This document shows positions 44,154 through 54,406 of a stretch of 64,000 nucleotides of DNA, piece after piece; the first letter of the stretch is position 1; the number at the start of each line of letters is the position of its first letter. Position numbers and translations under genes: made by a program. The stretch lies in assembly GCF_905171765.1 (NCBI RefSeq), contig NC_053390.1, forward strand, positions 161,888,666 through 161,952,665. The letters are read 5' to 3'. This DNA comes from Bufo bufo (lineage: Eukaryota; Chordata; Amphibia; Anura; Bufonidae). The notes below the pieces were generated by a model, which ran no database searches, was not told where the DNA came from, and saw only the letters and a list, made by a program, of their open reading frames with translations.

Positions 44154-45463
44154 AATATCATCAAGATACACCAATACAAATTTCCCCATTAAATGGTAGA
44201 AAATACTATTAACAAAATGCTGAAAGACGGCCGGAGCATTCATCAGGCCGAAAGGCATAACGAGATTCTCGAAATGCCCGTTAGGGGTATTAAAGGCCGT
44301 TTTCCATTCATCCCCCTCTCTGACCCTGACCAGGTTGTACGCGCCTCTCAAATCCAATTTGGAAAACACCTTGGCCCCAACAATTTGGTTGAAGAGGTCC
44401 GGGATCAGAGGAAGGGGATAGGGATCGCGAATCGTGATACGGTTCAGCTCCCTAAAATCTAGGCAAGGTCTCAGAGAGCCATCTTTTTTTTTAACAAAAA
44501 AAAAAACCCGCGGCCACAGGTGACTTTGAGGGACGAATATGCCCCTTCTCGAGACTCTCAGAGATATAAGTTCGCATTGCGATTCTTTCCGGTTGTGAGA
44601 GATTGTAGAAGCGTGCTTTTGGCAGCTTGGCGCCGGGAATGAGGTTAATGGGACAGTCAAACTCCCGGTGAGGAGGTAGCTCCTGAAAACCGCTCTCGGA
44701 AAACACGTCCGAGAAATCAGAGAGAAATGATGGCACAGTTTTAATAGACACCTCTGCAAAAGTCGCTGTGAGACAATTCTCTCTACAAAAGTCACTCCAC
44801 TCATTTATTTGCCTTCCTTGCCAATCAATAGTGGGGTTATGTCTAGTGAGCCAGGGTAACCCCAAAACTAGAGGAGAAGGCAATCCGTTAAGGACAAAAC
44901 AAGATATATCCTCCACATGAGTGTCACCTACAGCTAGCCGGATATTGTGAACAATGCCCTTCAGAGATCTCTGTGAGAGTGGAGCAGAGTCAATAGCAAA
45001 AACAGGTATATCCTTTTCTAATGTGCAAACCTGAAAACCATGCATGGCTACAAATTGAGTGTCAATAAGATTGACGGCCGCTCCACTATCGACAAAAATC
45101 TCACAAGAAATGACTTTGCTCTCTAGCGCCACCCTGGCAGACAGGAGAAAACGGGAACTGCAGGTCAGAGGAAAAGCATCAATTCCTACATCAACTTTGC
45201 CCAAAGTAGCAGATGAAGCAGAATTTGATGATTTACCTTTTGAGGTTTTTCTCTTATTATCGCTCTTAGTACAGTTCAAGAATCTCCTAGACGGACAAAC
45301 ATTTGCCAAATGACCTATGCCCCCACAACAAAAACACACCATACTCTGAGGACTAAATCCTCTTTTATCAGGGGCAAGTCGACCTAGCTGCATGGGCTCC
45401 TCCTCAGAGGGGAGCGAGACAGGATGAGGCCCCTGCACACTGAATGAGTCCGCACCACTGCCC
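44154..45463 (-). pseudogene. gypsy-2 nucleocapsid-protease-RT section, frameshift in a T-run
   Basis: Reading downstream of the insertion, frame 45438-44491 has a CCHC knuckle (CFCCGGIGHLANVCP), a protease site (FVDSGAAVNLID) and the pre-RT segment ending at the GHIRPSKSP motif. Then a run of about 13 T on the minus strand (plus-strand A-run, about 44497-44509) shifts the frame. RT continues in frame 44804-44154 through [12 protein letters not shown] and [11 protein letters not shown] to VYLDDI, where TAG (44153-44151) interrupts just after the catalytic YLDD. Both lesions fall in otherwise conserved text. Confidence 0.88.
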
Positions 45464-45478
45464 CTAGACTGACAATGG

Positions 45479-46184
45479 AAAGCGTATCTTAACTTGTCAC
45501 TGTGGGGTGATCAAGCTGGTAGACGATCATAAGGCGCATTACCACGACCCGGTACAGGATACAATAAAGTTTATTTTGAGACAACGCGTTTCGGGGTCTC
45601 GACGGCCCCTTTATCAAGTCTGTGTCACCCTTTTGTCAAACTTTTGCCTGCGCGCCCTTTCTACACGTGCCACACATAGGACTGTAGTGGTGAACCGCTG
45701 CTCTCACTCAAAGTGTAACAAGAACAAAACTAAGGTACGGACATGCGCCTTTTTTAGAAGAAACCAGGCAGTACACACCCAGCTGCACAAAAAACTAGGG
45801 TGACACAGACTTGATAAAGGGGCCGTCGAGACCCCGAAACGCGTTGTCTCAAAATAAACTTTATTGTATCCTGTACCGGGTCGTGGTAATGCGCCTTATG
45901 ATCGTCTACCAGCTTGATCACCCCACAGTGACAAGCTAAGATACGCTTTCCAATATATACCCGAGTGGCGACTTGGCCTTCGTCCCAAGGGGCTTCTTGA
46001 CGCATCTGGCAGCACTGACCTGCACCTTTTATACTTCACTGCTCACCTACAATACGGTTGCACTTAACTTCGGTGCAACCATAACAGGTGAGTCTATCGC
46101 ATCCACCAGCTCTCTGAAAGAAGCTGTTGCACCTCGACTTACTTACCCTATGAGCGCCTTTCTCACCCTTTGGCCGTTACCTTC
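45479..46184. mobile_element. 706-bp fold-back retroelement-like insertion with 15-bp target duplication
   Basis: Flanked by CTAGACTGACAATGG at 45464-45478 and 46185-46199. Arms 45480-45627 and 45798-45950 are near-perfect inverted copies of about 150 bp. A 170-bp centre and a 225-bp right tail are single copy. A long target duplication points to target-primed reverse transcription (LINE or Penelope type) rather than a DNA transposase. Both arms contain GAAACGCGTTG with a preceding hairpin, a hammerhead-like motif shared with Penelope-type repeats. No coding frame. Confidence 0.75.
45810..45849 (+). ncRNA. Decayed hammerhead-ribozyme-like motif (also inverted at 45580-45619)
   Basis: The right arm reads AGAC, then UUGAUAA in place of CUGAUGA, one unpaired A, GGGG...CCCC as helix II, GAAA, ACGCGU as a minimal helix III, U at the cleavage position, and GUCU pairing with AGAC as helix I. 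Two core bases differ from the consensus (C3 and G8), so activity is unlikely. The same motif is on the minus strand of the left arm. Its layout matches the better-preserved motif at 49994-50060. Confidence 0.5.
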
Positions 46185-46842
46185 CTAGACTGACAATGGC
46201 TGGACAGAGAGGTCTCGTTTCTTTCTCTTAGACGCCTGTCAAGGCGTACCGCCAATGACATGGCAGACTCTAAGGACGTTGGTCTCTCATGGAAAGCAAA
46301 CGCATCTTTCAATCCCTCTGAGAGACCATGACAGAACTGACTCCGGAGTGCAGCATCATTCCAACCCGAATCAGCTGCCCATCTCCGAAATTCAGAACAA
46401 TAAAGCTCCGCAGACAGTTTGTTCTGGCATAAAACACGTAAGTTAGATTCGGCCAGAGCAACACGATCCGGGTCATCATAAATCTGCCCCAGGGCCACAA
46501 AAAATCTTTCCACGGATCGAAGGGAGGGATCCCCTGATGGCAGCGAAAAAGCCCAAGTCTGAGCATTACCCCTGAGCAGGGAGATGACAATCCTCACCCT
46601 CTGCTCCTCCTTACCAGAGGAGTGGGACACAAGCAAAAATGGAGTTTGCATGCCTCTCTGAAGCGAACAAAATTCTCACTGCCCCCGGAGAACGTTTCCG
46701 GAAGTGAGACCTTTGGCTCGCAACAGACTCCATGAGCCGGAGCAGAGCCCAATGCTTGAAGCTGAGTCATAGATTGACGGAGATCCGCTACTTCCAAAGA
46801 AAGACCCTGCATGCGGTCAACCAGGCCAGAAAGCGGATCCAT
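46163..46842 (-). pseudogene. gypsy-2 gag, N-terminal part, frameshifted
   Basis: ATG at 46842 opens an 82-codon frame (MDPLSGLVDRMQGLSL, then LPETFSGGSENFVRF, the start of the gag core). Near 46620 the text moves to another frame (46651-46163) with VERFFVALGQIYDDPDRVAL and LAVRLDRRLRERN, matching the equivalent region of gypsy-1 gag. The fold-back insertion at 45479-46184 then separates it from the nucleocapsid part. gag assembles the particle in intact relatives. Confidence 0.85.
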
Positions 46843-48023
46843 GTCAAAAAAGGACGGTTTTGGTGGATTATAATGTCACGGCTGTATGTGAGCAACAATA
46901 GTATACACAGTAAAAGAGCTACTGACCGGACCCAAACTAGGGAGGATCAAGGGTGACCCCTGTCAGACCCTCAAAGCTCTCCCTATTCTGCTAAAGCACA
47001 TGCCCGGATCCAAATGGCGGAACGAGGCATGCCCACGTACCTAAGACTGATGACCACTGTAACCCCTACAATAGTGGAAGGGGCACGGCCACCGGTGCCC
47101 TACTCAGTATATGGAGGGAACCGTGGCCACCTCAGATCCAGTCAGAAAATAATCAGGTACACAACAATGTCTGTACACTTAGCTGAAGGTGTTGCAGCCG
47201 CAGAGAAGACGGATCCAAGGACAGCTGGCAATATCCGGAGTGCTTGCTGCAGCAGAACACAGGTCCAGTGAACTGATAGCTACAAGTGAAGATACTAAAG
47301 CAAGAGCTACAACTGAAATGAGAACTATAATCCACGCCCTACAATAGGAGGAGGGGTGATATAAAGAGAGGGAAATCAAACGCATGAGGAACAGCTGGGA
47401 GGAAGGAAACCAAAAGTAAACAGAGCAGTGAGAACTCCTCCCAGCTCTAGTAGTGATATCATCACAGGGGTGGAGAAACAGAGCTGTGAGAACGTCCCAA
47501 AGCTCTGGTAGTGACAAACAGTCATCTCATCCCGCAAAAATCATACCCTACCCAAGATAATCGCCCCAAAAAAGCCATTTTTTGTCATCTTACGTCACAA
47601 AAAGTGTAATAGCAAGCAATCAAAAAGTCATATGCACCCCAAAATAGTGCCAATCAAACCGTCATCTCATCCCGCAAAAAATGAGACCTTACTTAAGATA
47701 ATCTCCCAAAAACTGAAAAAACTATGTCTCTTAGACTATGGAGACACTAAAACATTTTTTTTGTTTTAAAAATGAAATCATTGTGTAAAACTTACATAAA
47801 TAAAAAAAATTGTATACATATTAGGTATCGCCACGTCCGTGACAACCTGCTCTATAAAATTACCACATGTTCTAACCTGTCAGATGAATGTTGTAAATAA
47901 CAAAAAAAAAACGTGGCAAAAAATCTATTTCTTGTTACCTTGCCGCACAAAAAAGTGTAATATAGAGAAGCCAAAAATCATATGTACCCTAAACTAGCAC
48001 CAACAGAACTGCCACCCTATCTC

Positions 48024-49225
48024 GTAGTTTCTAAAATGGGGTCACTTTTTTGGAGTTTCTACTCTGGGGGTGCAGCAGGGGGGCGTCAAGTGGGACATGG
48101 TGTCAAAAAAACCAGTCCAGCAAAATCTGCCTTCCAAAAACCGTATGGCATTCCTTTCCTTCTGCGCCCTGCCGCGTGCCCGTACAGCGGTTTACGACCA
48201 CATATGGGGTGTTTCTGTAAACTACAGAATCAGGGCCATAAATAATGAGTTTTGTTTGGCTGTTAACCCTTGCTTTGTAACTGGAAAAAAAAATATTAAA
48301 ATGGAAAATCTGTCAAAAAAGTGAAATTTTGAAATTGTATCTCTATTTTCCATTAAATCTTGTGCAACACCTAAAGGGTTAACAAAGTTTGTAAAATCAG
48401 TTTTGAATACCTTGAGGGGTGTAGTTTCTTAGATGGGGTCACTTTTATGGAGTTTCTACTCTAGGGGTGCATCAGGGGGGCTTCAAATGGGACATGGTGT
48501 CAAAAAAACAGTCCAGCAAAATCTGGCTTCCAAAAACCATACGGCGCACCTTTCACTCTACGCCCTGCTGTGTGGCCGTACAGCAGTTTACGGCCACATA
48601 TGGGGTGTTTCTGTAAACTACAGAATAAGGGCCATAAATAATGAGTTTTGTTTGGCTGTTAACCCTTGCTTTGTAACTGGAAAAAAAATATTAAAATGGA
48701 AAATCTGCCAAAAAAGTGAAATTTTGAAATTGTATCTCTATTTTCCATTAAATCTTGTGCAACACCTAAAGGGTTAACAAAGTTTGTAAAATCTGTTTTG
48801 AATACCTTGAGGGGTGTAGTTTCTTAGATGGGGTCACTTTTATGGAGTTTCTACTCTAGGGGTGCATCAGGGGGGCTTCAAATGGGACATGGTGTCAAAA
48901 AACCAGTTCAGCAAAATCTGGCTTCCAAAAACTATACGGCGCACCTTTCCCTCTACGCCCTACTGTGTGCCCGTACAGTAGTTTACGGCCACATATGGGG
49001 TGTTTCTGTAAACGGCAGAGTCAGGGCAATAAAGATACAGTCTTGTTTGGCTGTTAACCCTTTCTTTGTTAGTGGAAAAAATGGGTTAAAATGGAAAATT
49101 TAGGCAAAAAAATTAAATTCTCAAATTTCATCCCCATTTGCCAATAACTCTTGTGCAACACCTAAAGGGTTAACGAACTTTGTAAAATCAGTTTTGAATA
49201 CCTTGAGGGGTGTAGTTTATAGAAT
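48024..49225. repeat. About 395-bp tandem repeat, three copies
   Basis: The marker ATGGGGTCACTTTT(TATGG)AGTTTC recurs at about 48036, 48434 and 48829, with a fourth start at about 49224 (ATGGGGTCATTTTT). Each unit has CCACATATGGGGTGTTTCTG and CTAAAGGGTTAAC. Open frames of 84-114 codons (48070-48324, 48433-48777, 48828-49103) are the same unit in different states of decay, with no recognised domain; I do not call them genes. Confidence 0.88.
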
Positions 49226-49260
49226 GGGGTCATTTTTGATCTCCAGTAATTTTTTACTTG

Positions 49261-50526
49261 ATTGTAAAAATCGTCAATGTAATATATTCGCGATAAAAAT
49301 TCACGATTAGAATATTCGCGATCAACACTAAGGGGTAGACAACTTTCCTAATGGACAATAAAACTATTTATTCTACCATAAAAATAAAATAAAATACATA
49401 CTAATAAATACAATCAATACAGTATACGCCTAAATATCAGTAATAAATAAATATGATAATACTAGTAGTGAAATATGCGGTCACAATATAGTTCATTAGA
49501 ATTCGTTGGTGGTATTGTAGTTGCCCACTTCAACATATATAGTTCTTTCTTTCTTTGCTTGCATTAATACTGACACCGTGGTAAATGCACAGTAAATGGG
49601 TAAGTCCGACAGAGATATGTCTGCATAGATGTTAATATTAGTGGTGTATACACAGTCACTATGTTAAGTATAACAGATATATTAGTACTTTACCGCTCTC
49701 TGAATGTTCTGTACAGTGTGAGTACTTTACTGCTCTCTGCGCGTTCGGTCTGATCACCTATAAACTGATTCTCCCTATGACCTGCCAGGACCTACGCGGC
49801 GTCCCACGTGATCCTACCGTCTCCTAGTGGCGTCCCACGTGACGGAGTCAGGTAGCAAAGCGCCTCTTCTGGGTCCTAGAGTTTCCTCGTCGCTCCGTTG
49901 TATTGATAAGGGTGGTCAGTGTGCCAAACTTTAAATTTCTGAGACTCCACACACTATCACTGTGTTGGGTCCACACTGGTGGGGTCTTAGCTTTTTACTG
50001 TCTTTACCAAACACATTTCGGGGCTTAAATGTGCCCCTTCCTCAGTGGTCAGACAGTAAATGGGCAGCCTTCCTTAAATAGGGTGCACATCTATCATCGC
50101 AATGTGCACTGGGATTTTCGGCAATCTTCAAGCCATGGATTACAAATCCACATGTCAGTATCGCTATAAATCCATCACTATCTGTATATGTTTCATCTGT
50201 TTCTCTTAGTAAACATGGCATATATCATAAAATTCAATACAAATCCTCATACTACAATAAAACTATCTTTCCTATTATTCAGGAATAAAAACCGCACATG
50301 CGATATCTATGCGTTTTCCATGCGTTTTCACATAAATCCATAAATTTGTGTTCTCTACTTCCCCCTTTATGCATAATTAAGATCCATTATTTAGTTTTTT
50401 AGTGATTTATCTTTTGAAATTACTTATTTTCCAGAAAATATCATAATAAACCTTTCCTTATAATAAATAATAAATCCATCTCTCTATATATGTATTTCAT
50501 CTATTTCTCTTAGTAAACCTGATATA
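49261..50526. other. Penelope/PLTR-like non-coding DNA with a hAT MITE fragment at its edge
   Basis: 49270-49330 is the tail of an AT-rich hAT MITE (ATATTCGCGATCAACACTA). From about 49335 the DNA is AT-rich, then has a more GC-rich block with repeated GGCGTCCCACGTGA (about 49799 and 49823). A hammerhead-like fold follows (49994-50060), then the first copy of a tandem unit (from about 50210). No coding frame. The hammerhead link to Penelope-like elements is inferred. Confidence 0.45.
49994..50060 (-). ncRNA. Hammerhead-ribozyme-like element
   Basis: On the minus strand: helix I 5' strand TTTACTGTCT-G-ACCA; core CTGAGGA (50045-50039, fits CUGANGA); one extra A; helix II GGGGC / GCCCC with an 8-nt loop; GAAA (50019-50016); minimal helix III with A-U and U-G pairs around a 2-nt loop; U at the cleavage position; and helix I 3' strand TGGT-AA-AGACAGTAAA. 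Helix I is thus 4 bp, an asymmetric internal loop, and 10 bp, a type I arrangement. All core bases are present. The extra A before helix II and a two-pair helix III are weaknesses. Hammerheads with very short helix III are known from Penelope-like elements. Confidence 0.6.
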
Positions 50527-52108
50527 CACTGCTCAAAAAAATAAAGGGAACACTTAAATAACACAATATAACTCCAAGTCAATCACACTTCTGTGAAATC
50601 AAACTGTCCACTTAGGAAGCAACACTGAGTGACAATCAATTTCACATGCTGTTGTGCAAATGGGATAGACAACAGGTGGAAATTATAGGCAATTAGCAAG
50701 ACACCCCCAATAAAGGAGTGGTTCTGCAGGTGGTGACCACAGACCACTTCTCAGTTCCTATGCTTCCTGGCTGATGTTTTGGTCACTTTTGAATGCTGGC
50801 GGTGCTTTCACTCTAGTGGTAGCATGAGACGGAGTCTACAACCCACACAAGTGGCTCAGGTAGTGCAGCTTATCCAGGATGGCACATCAATGCGAGCTGT
50901 GGCAAGAAGGTTTGCTGTGTCTGTCAGCGTAGTGTCCAGAGCATGGAGGCGCTACCAGGAGACAGGCCAGTACATCAGGAGACGTGGAGGAGGCCGTAGG
51001 AGGGCAACAACCCAGCAGCAGGACCGCTACCTCCGCCTTTGTGCAAGGAGGAACAGGAGGAGCACTGCCAGAGCCCTGCAAAATGACCTTCAGCAGGCCA
51101 CAAATGAGCATGTGTCTGCACAAACGGTCAGAAACAGACTCCATGAGGGTGATATGAGGGCCTGACGTCCACAGGTGGGGGTTGTGCCTACAGCCCAACA
51201 CCGTGCAGGACGTTTGGCATTTGCCAGAGAACACCAAGATTGGCAAATTCGCCACTGGCGCCCTGTGCTCTTCACAGATGAAAGCAGGTTCACACTGAGC
51301 ACATGTGACAGATGTGACAGAGTCTGGAGACGCCGTGGAGAACGTTCTGCTGCCTGCAACATCCTCCAGCATGACCGGTTTGGCATTGGGTCAGTAATGG
51401 TGTGGGGTGGCATTTCTTTGGAGGGCCGCACAGCCCTCCATGTGCTCGCCAGAGGTAGCCTGACTGCCATTAGGTACCGAGATGAGATCCTCAGACCCCT
51501 TGTGAGACCATATGCTGGTGCGGTTGGCCCTGGGTTCCTCCTAATGCAAGACAATGCTAGACCTCATGTGGCTGGAGTGTGTCAGCAGTTCCTGCAAGAC
51601 GAAGGCATTGATGCTATGGACTGGCCCGCCCGTTCCCCAGACCTGAATCCAATTGAGCACATCTGGGACATCATGTCTCGCTCTATCCACCAACGTCACG
51701 TTGCACCACAGACTGTCCAGGAGTTGGCAGATGCTTTAGTCCAGGTCTGGGAGGAGATCCCTCAGGAGACCGTCCGCCACCTCATCAGGAGCATGCACAG
51801 GCGTTGTAGGGAGGTCATACAGGCACGTGGAGGCCACACACACTACTGAGCCTCATTTTGACTTGTTTTAAGGACATTACATCAAAGTTGGATCATCCTG
51901 TAGTGTGTTTTTCCACTTTAATTTTGAGTGTGACTCCAAATCCAGACCTCCATGGGTTGAAAAATTTGATTTCCATTTTTTTATTTTTGTGTGATTTTGT
52001 TGTCAGCACATTCAACTATGTAAAGAACAAAGTATTTCAGAAGAATATTTAATTAATTTAGATCTAGGATGTGTTATTTTTGTGTTCCCTTTATTTTTTT
52101 GAGCAGTG
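50527..52108 (+). mobile_element. Tc1-like transposon, complete ends, 1.58 kb
   Basis: Ends CACTGCTCAAAAAAATAAAG and CTTTATTTTTTTGAGCAGTG are perfect inverted repeats, continuing as GGAACAC. TA flanks both sides (50525-50526, 52109-52110). It encodes one transposase on the plus strand with a single nonsense codon. It belongs to a different Tc1 lineage from 28598-30160, judging by ends and protein. Confidence 0.95.
50824..51849 (+). pseudogene. Tc1-like transposase, one premature stop
   Basis: I start at ATG 50824 ([12 protein letters not shown]), since the 15 codons before it lack family character. The N-terminal paired-like domain has [19 protein letters not shown] and [15 protein letters not shown], then a basic GRRR hook. 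TGA at 51163-51165 interrupts after HEGDMRA, with the same frame resuming at once; a CGA to TGA change fits the CpG context. Downstream come LFTDESRF, LMQDNARPHVA and DLNPIEHIWD, the DDE residues, and a normal C-terminus to 51849. Full length is about 341 codons, typical for the family. Only one lesion is seen. Confidence 0.92.
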
Positions 52109-52169
52109 TATATCATAAAATTCACATAAAATATTCCTAATTCAGTACAAATCCTCATAATACAATTAA

Positions 52170-54202
52170 GGCCTCCTGCACACGACCGTTGTGTGCACCC
52201 GTGGCCGTTGTGCCGTTTTCAGTTTTTTTTCGCGGACCCATTGACTTTCAATGGGTCCGTGGAAAAATCGGAAAATGCACCGTTTTGCAGCCGCATCCGT
52301 GATCCGTGTTTCCTGTCCGTCAAAAAAATATGACCTGTTCTATTTTTTTGACGGACAACGGTTCACGGACTCATTCAAGTCAATGGGTCCGTGAAAGAAC
52401 ACGGATGCACACAAGATTGGCATCTGCGTCCGTGATCCGTGGCCGTAGGTTACTTTCATACAGACGGATCCGAAGATCCGTCTGCATAAAAGCTTTTTCA
52501 GAGCTGAGTTTTCACTTTACACAGAGGCGTTCCCATAGTGATGGGGACGCTACTAGTTAGAATATACTACGAACTGTGTACATGACTGCCCCCTGCTGCC
52601 TGGCAGCACCCGATCTCTTACAGGGGGCTGTGATCCGCACAATTAACCCCTCAGGTGCTGCACCTAAGGGGTTAATTGTGCATATCATAGCCCCCTATAA
52701 GAGATCAGGGGCTGCCAGGCAGGAGGGGGCAGACCCCCATCCCTCCCCAGTTTTAATTTCACTGGTGGCCAGTGTCCAGTGTGCGGCCCCCCCCCGACCC
52801 CCCTCCCTCCCTCTATTGTATTATCATTGGTGGCCAGTGTGCGCCCCCCCCCGCCCCCCCCCTCTTGTTTTAATATCATTGGTGGCCAGTGTGCGGCCTC
52901 CCCTCTCCCCCCCCCCCCCCGATCATTGGTGGCAGCGGAGAGTTCCGATCGGAGTCCCAGTTTAATCGCTGGGGCTCCGATTGGTAACCATGGCAACCAG
53001 GACACTACTGTAGTCCTGGTTGCCATGGTTACTTAGCAATATTAGAAGCATCATACTTACCTGCTGCGCTGTCTGTGACCGGCCGGGAGCTCCTCCTACT
53101 GGTAAGTGACAGATCATTAAGCAATGCGCCGCACAGACCTGTCACTTACCAGTAGGAGGAGCTCCCGGCCGGTCGCAGACAGCGCAGCAGGTAAGTATGA
53201 TGCTTCTAATGTTGCTAAGTAACCATGGCAACCAGGACTACAGTAGTGTCCTGGTTGCCATGGTTACCAATCGGAGCCCCAGCGATTAAACTGGGACTCC
53301 GATCTGAACTCTCCGCTGCCACCAATGATCGGGGGGGAGAGGGGAGGCCGCACACTGGCCACCAATGATATTAAAACAATAGAGGGGGGGCCGGGGGGGG
53401 CGCACACTGGCCACAAATTATATTAATACAATAGAGGGGGGGCCGGGGGGGGCGCACACTGGCCACCAATGATAATACAATAGAGGGAGGGCTGGGGGCC
53501 AGGGGGGGGGCCGCACACTGGCCACCAATGATATTCAAACTGGGGAGGGAGGGGGGTCTGCCCCCTGCTGCCTGGCAGCCCCTGATCTCTTACAGGGGGC
53601 TATGATAAGCACAATTAACCCCTTCAGGTGTGGCACCTGAGGGGTTAATTGTGCTGATCACAGCCCCCTGTAAGAGATCAGGTGCTGCCAGGCAGCAGGG
53701 GGCAGTTATGTACACAGTTCGTAGGATATTCTAACTTGAAGCGTCCCCATCACCATGGGAACGCCTCTGTGTTAGAATATACTGTCGGATATGAGTTTCA
53801 CGATCTAACTCAAATCCGATGGCATATTCTAACATAGAGGCGTTCCCATGGTGATGGGGACGCTTCAAGTAAAAATATACCATCAGATTGGAGAAAACTC
53901 AGATCCTATGGTATATTAACTCCTGACTTTACATTGAAAGTCAATGGGGGACGGATCCGTTTGCAATTGCACCATATTGTGTCAACGTCAAACGGATCCG
54001 TCCCCATTGACTTCCATTGTAAGTCAGGACGGATCCATTTGGCTCCGCACGGCCAGGCGGAGACCAAAACAACTTTTTTTTCATGTCCGTGGATCCTCCT
54101 AAAATCAAGGAAGACCCACGGATGAAAAAACGGTCACGGATCACGGACCTACGGACCCCGTTTTTGCGGACCTTAAAAAAAAACGGTCATGTGCTTGAGG
54201 CC
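52170..54202. mobile_element. Long fold-back transposon, second copy, TAA duplication
   Basis: GGCCTCCTGCACACGACCG to CGGTCATGTGCTTGAGGCC, flanked by TAA (52167-52169, 54203-54205). It shares the palindromic plan and internal modules of 11007-13198: CTCTTACAGGGGGC, AATTAACCCCTCAGGTG, CCATGGCAACCAGGAC, CCGGCCGG and G/C-rich minisatellite blocks (52780-52920 and 53330-53520). The axis lies near 53110-53130. No transposase. The 3-bp TWA target suggests PIF/Harbinger; this is inference. Confidence 0.78.
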
Positions 54203-54406
54203 TAAAACATCTTTCCTATTCTCCCCCTAGTAGTCAGGGCTAAAAACCGCACATACACTATCTATGCGTTTTTACATAACTCCATAAATTTGTGTTTCTA
54301 CTTCCCCCTTTTTATATAATTAATATCCATTCATTGGTTTTACAGTGCTTTGTCTTTAAAAATTACTTATTTACCAGAAAACATCTAATTAAGCTTTCCT
54401 CATAAG

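Larger units (their letters stand above)
41256..47516 (-). mobile_element. Complete chromodomain Ty3/gypsy retrotransposon (gypsy-2)
   Basis: The LTRs, 41256-41898 and 46874-47516, are both 643 bp, TGTCACGG to GTGACA, differing at about six positions by eye (under 1%). A 5-bp duplication AACAG flanks the pair (41251-41255, 47517-47521). On the minus strand a purine tract (GAGGGGGGGGTAC) directly precedes the 3' LTR at 41899-41911, as needed for plus-strand priming. Between 5' LTR and gag ATG there are only 31 nt and no TGG-type tRNA complement. gag, CCHC, protease, RT, RNase H, integrase and chromodomain are all recognisable. It carries a 706-bp fold-back insertion in gag. It is young by LTR similarity, but coding capacity is lost. 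Confidence 0.95.
40146..49260. mobile_element. TTAA-type long repeat, split by gypsy-2
   Basis: Starts CCCCTTAAGGACGCAGGG right after TTAA (40142-40145), the same type of end as at 20623 in inverse orientation. The two host parts are 40146-41255 and 47517-49260; the sequence rejoins across the 5-bp AACAG duplication of gypsy-2. The first part is a ladder of hairpins (see findings). The second contains about 400-bp tandem units. The far end was not identified, so the right boundary is approximate. No transposase. Confidence 0.6.
50210..54406. repeat. Two-copy tandem unit (about 250-300 bp), second copy broken by three transposons
   Basis: Copy 1 runs from TTCATCTGTTTCTCTTAGTAAAC (about 50190) to about 50495. 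Copy 2 starts at about 50495 with TTCATCTATTTCTCTTAGTAAAC, continues at 52109-52169 (ATCATAAAATTCA ... CAAATCCTCATAATAC) and again at 54203-54406 (AACCGCACATACACTATC ... TTTACCAGAAAACATC). Shared blocks include CACATAAATCCATAAATTTG and ACTTCCCCCTTT. The Tc1-like element, the long fold-back element and the hAT MITE account for the interruptions. Confidence 0.82.

Noticed and set aside
48070..49103. Three similar 84-114-codon frames as a small gene family
   Set aside because: They are copies of one decaying tandem unit with no start or domain conservation.
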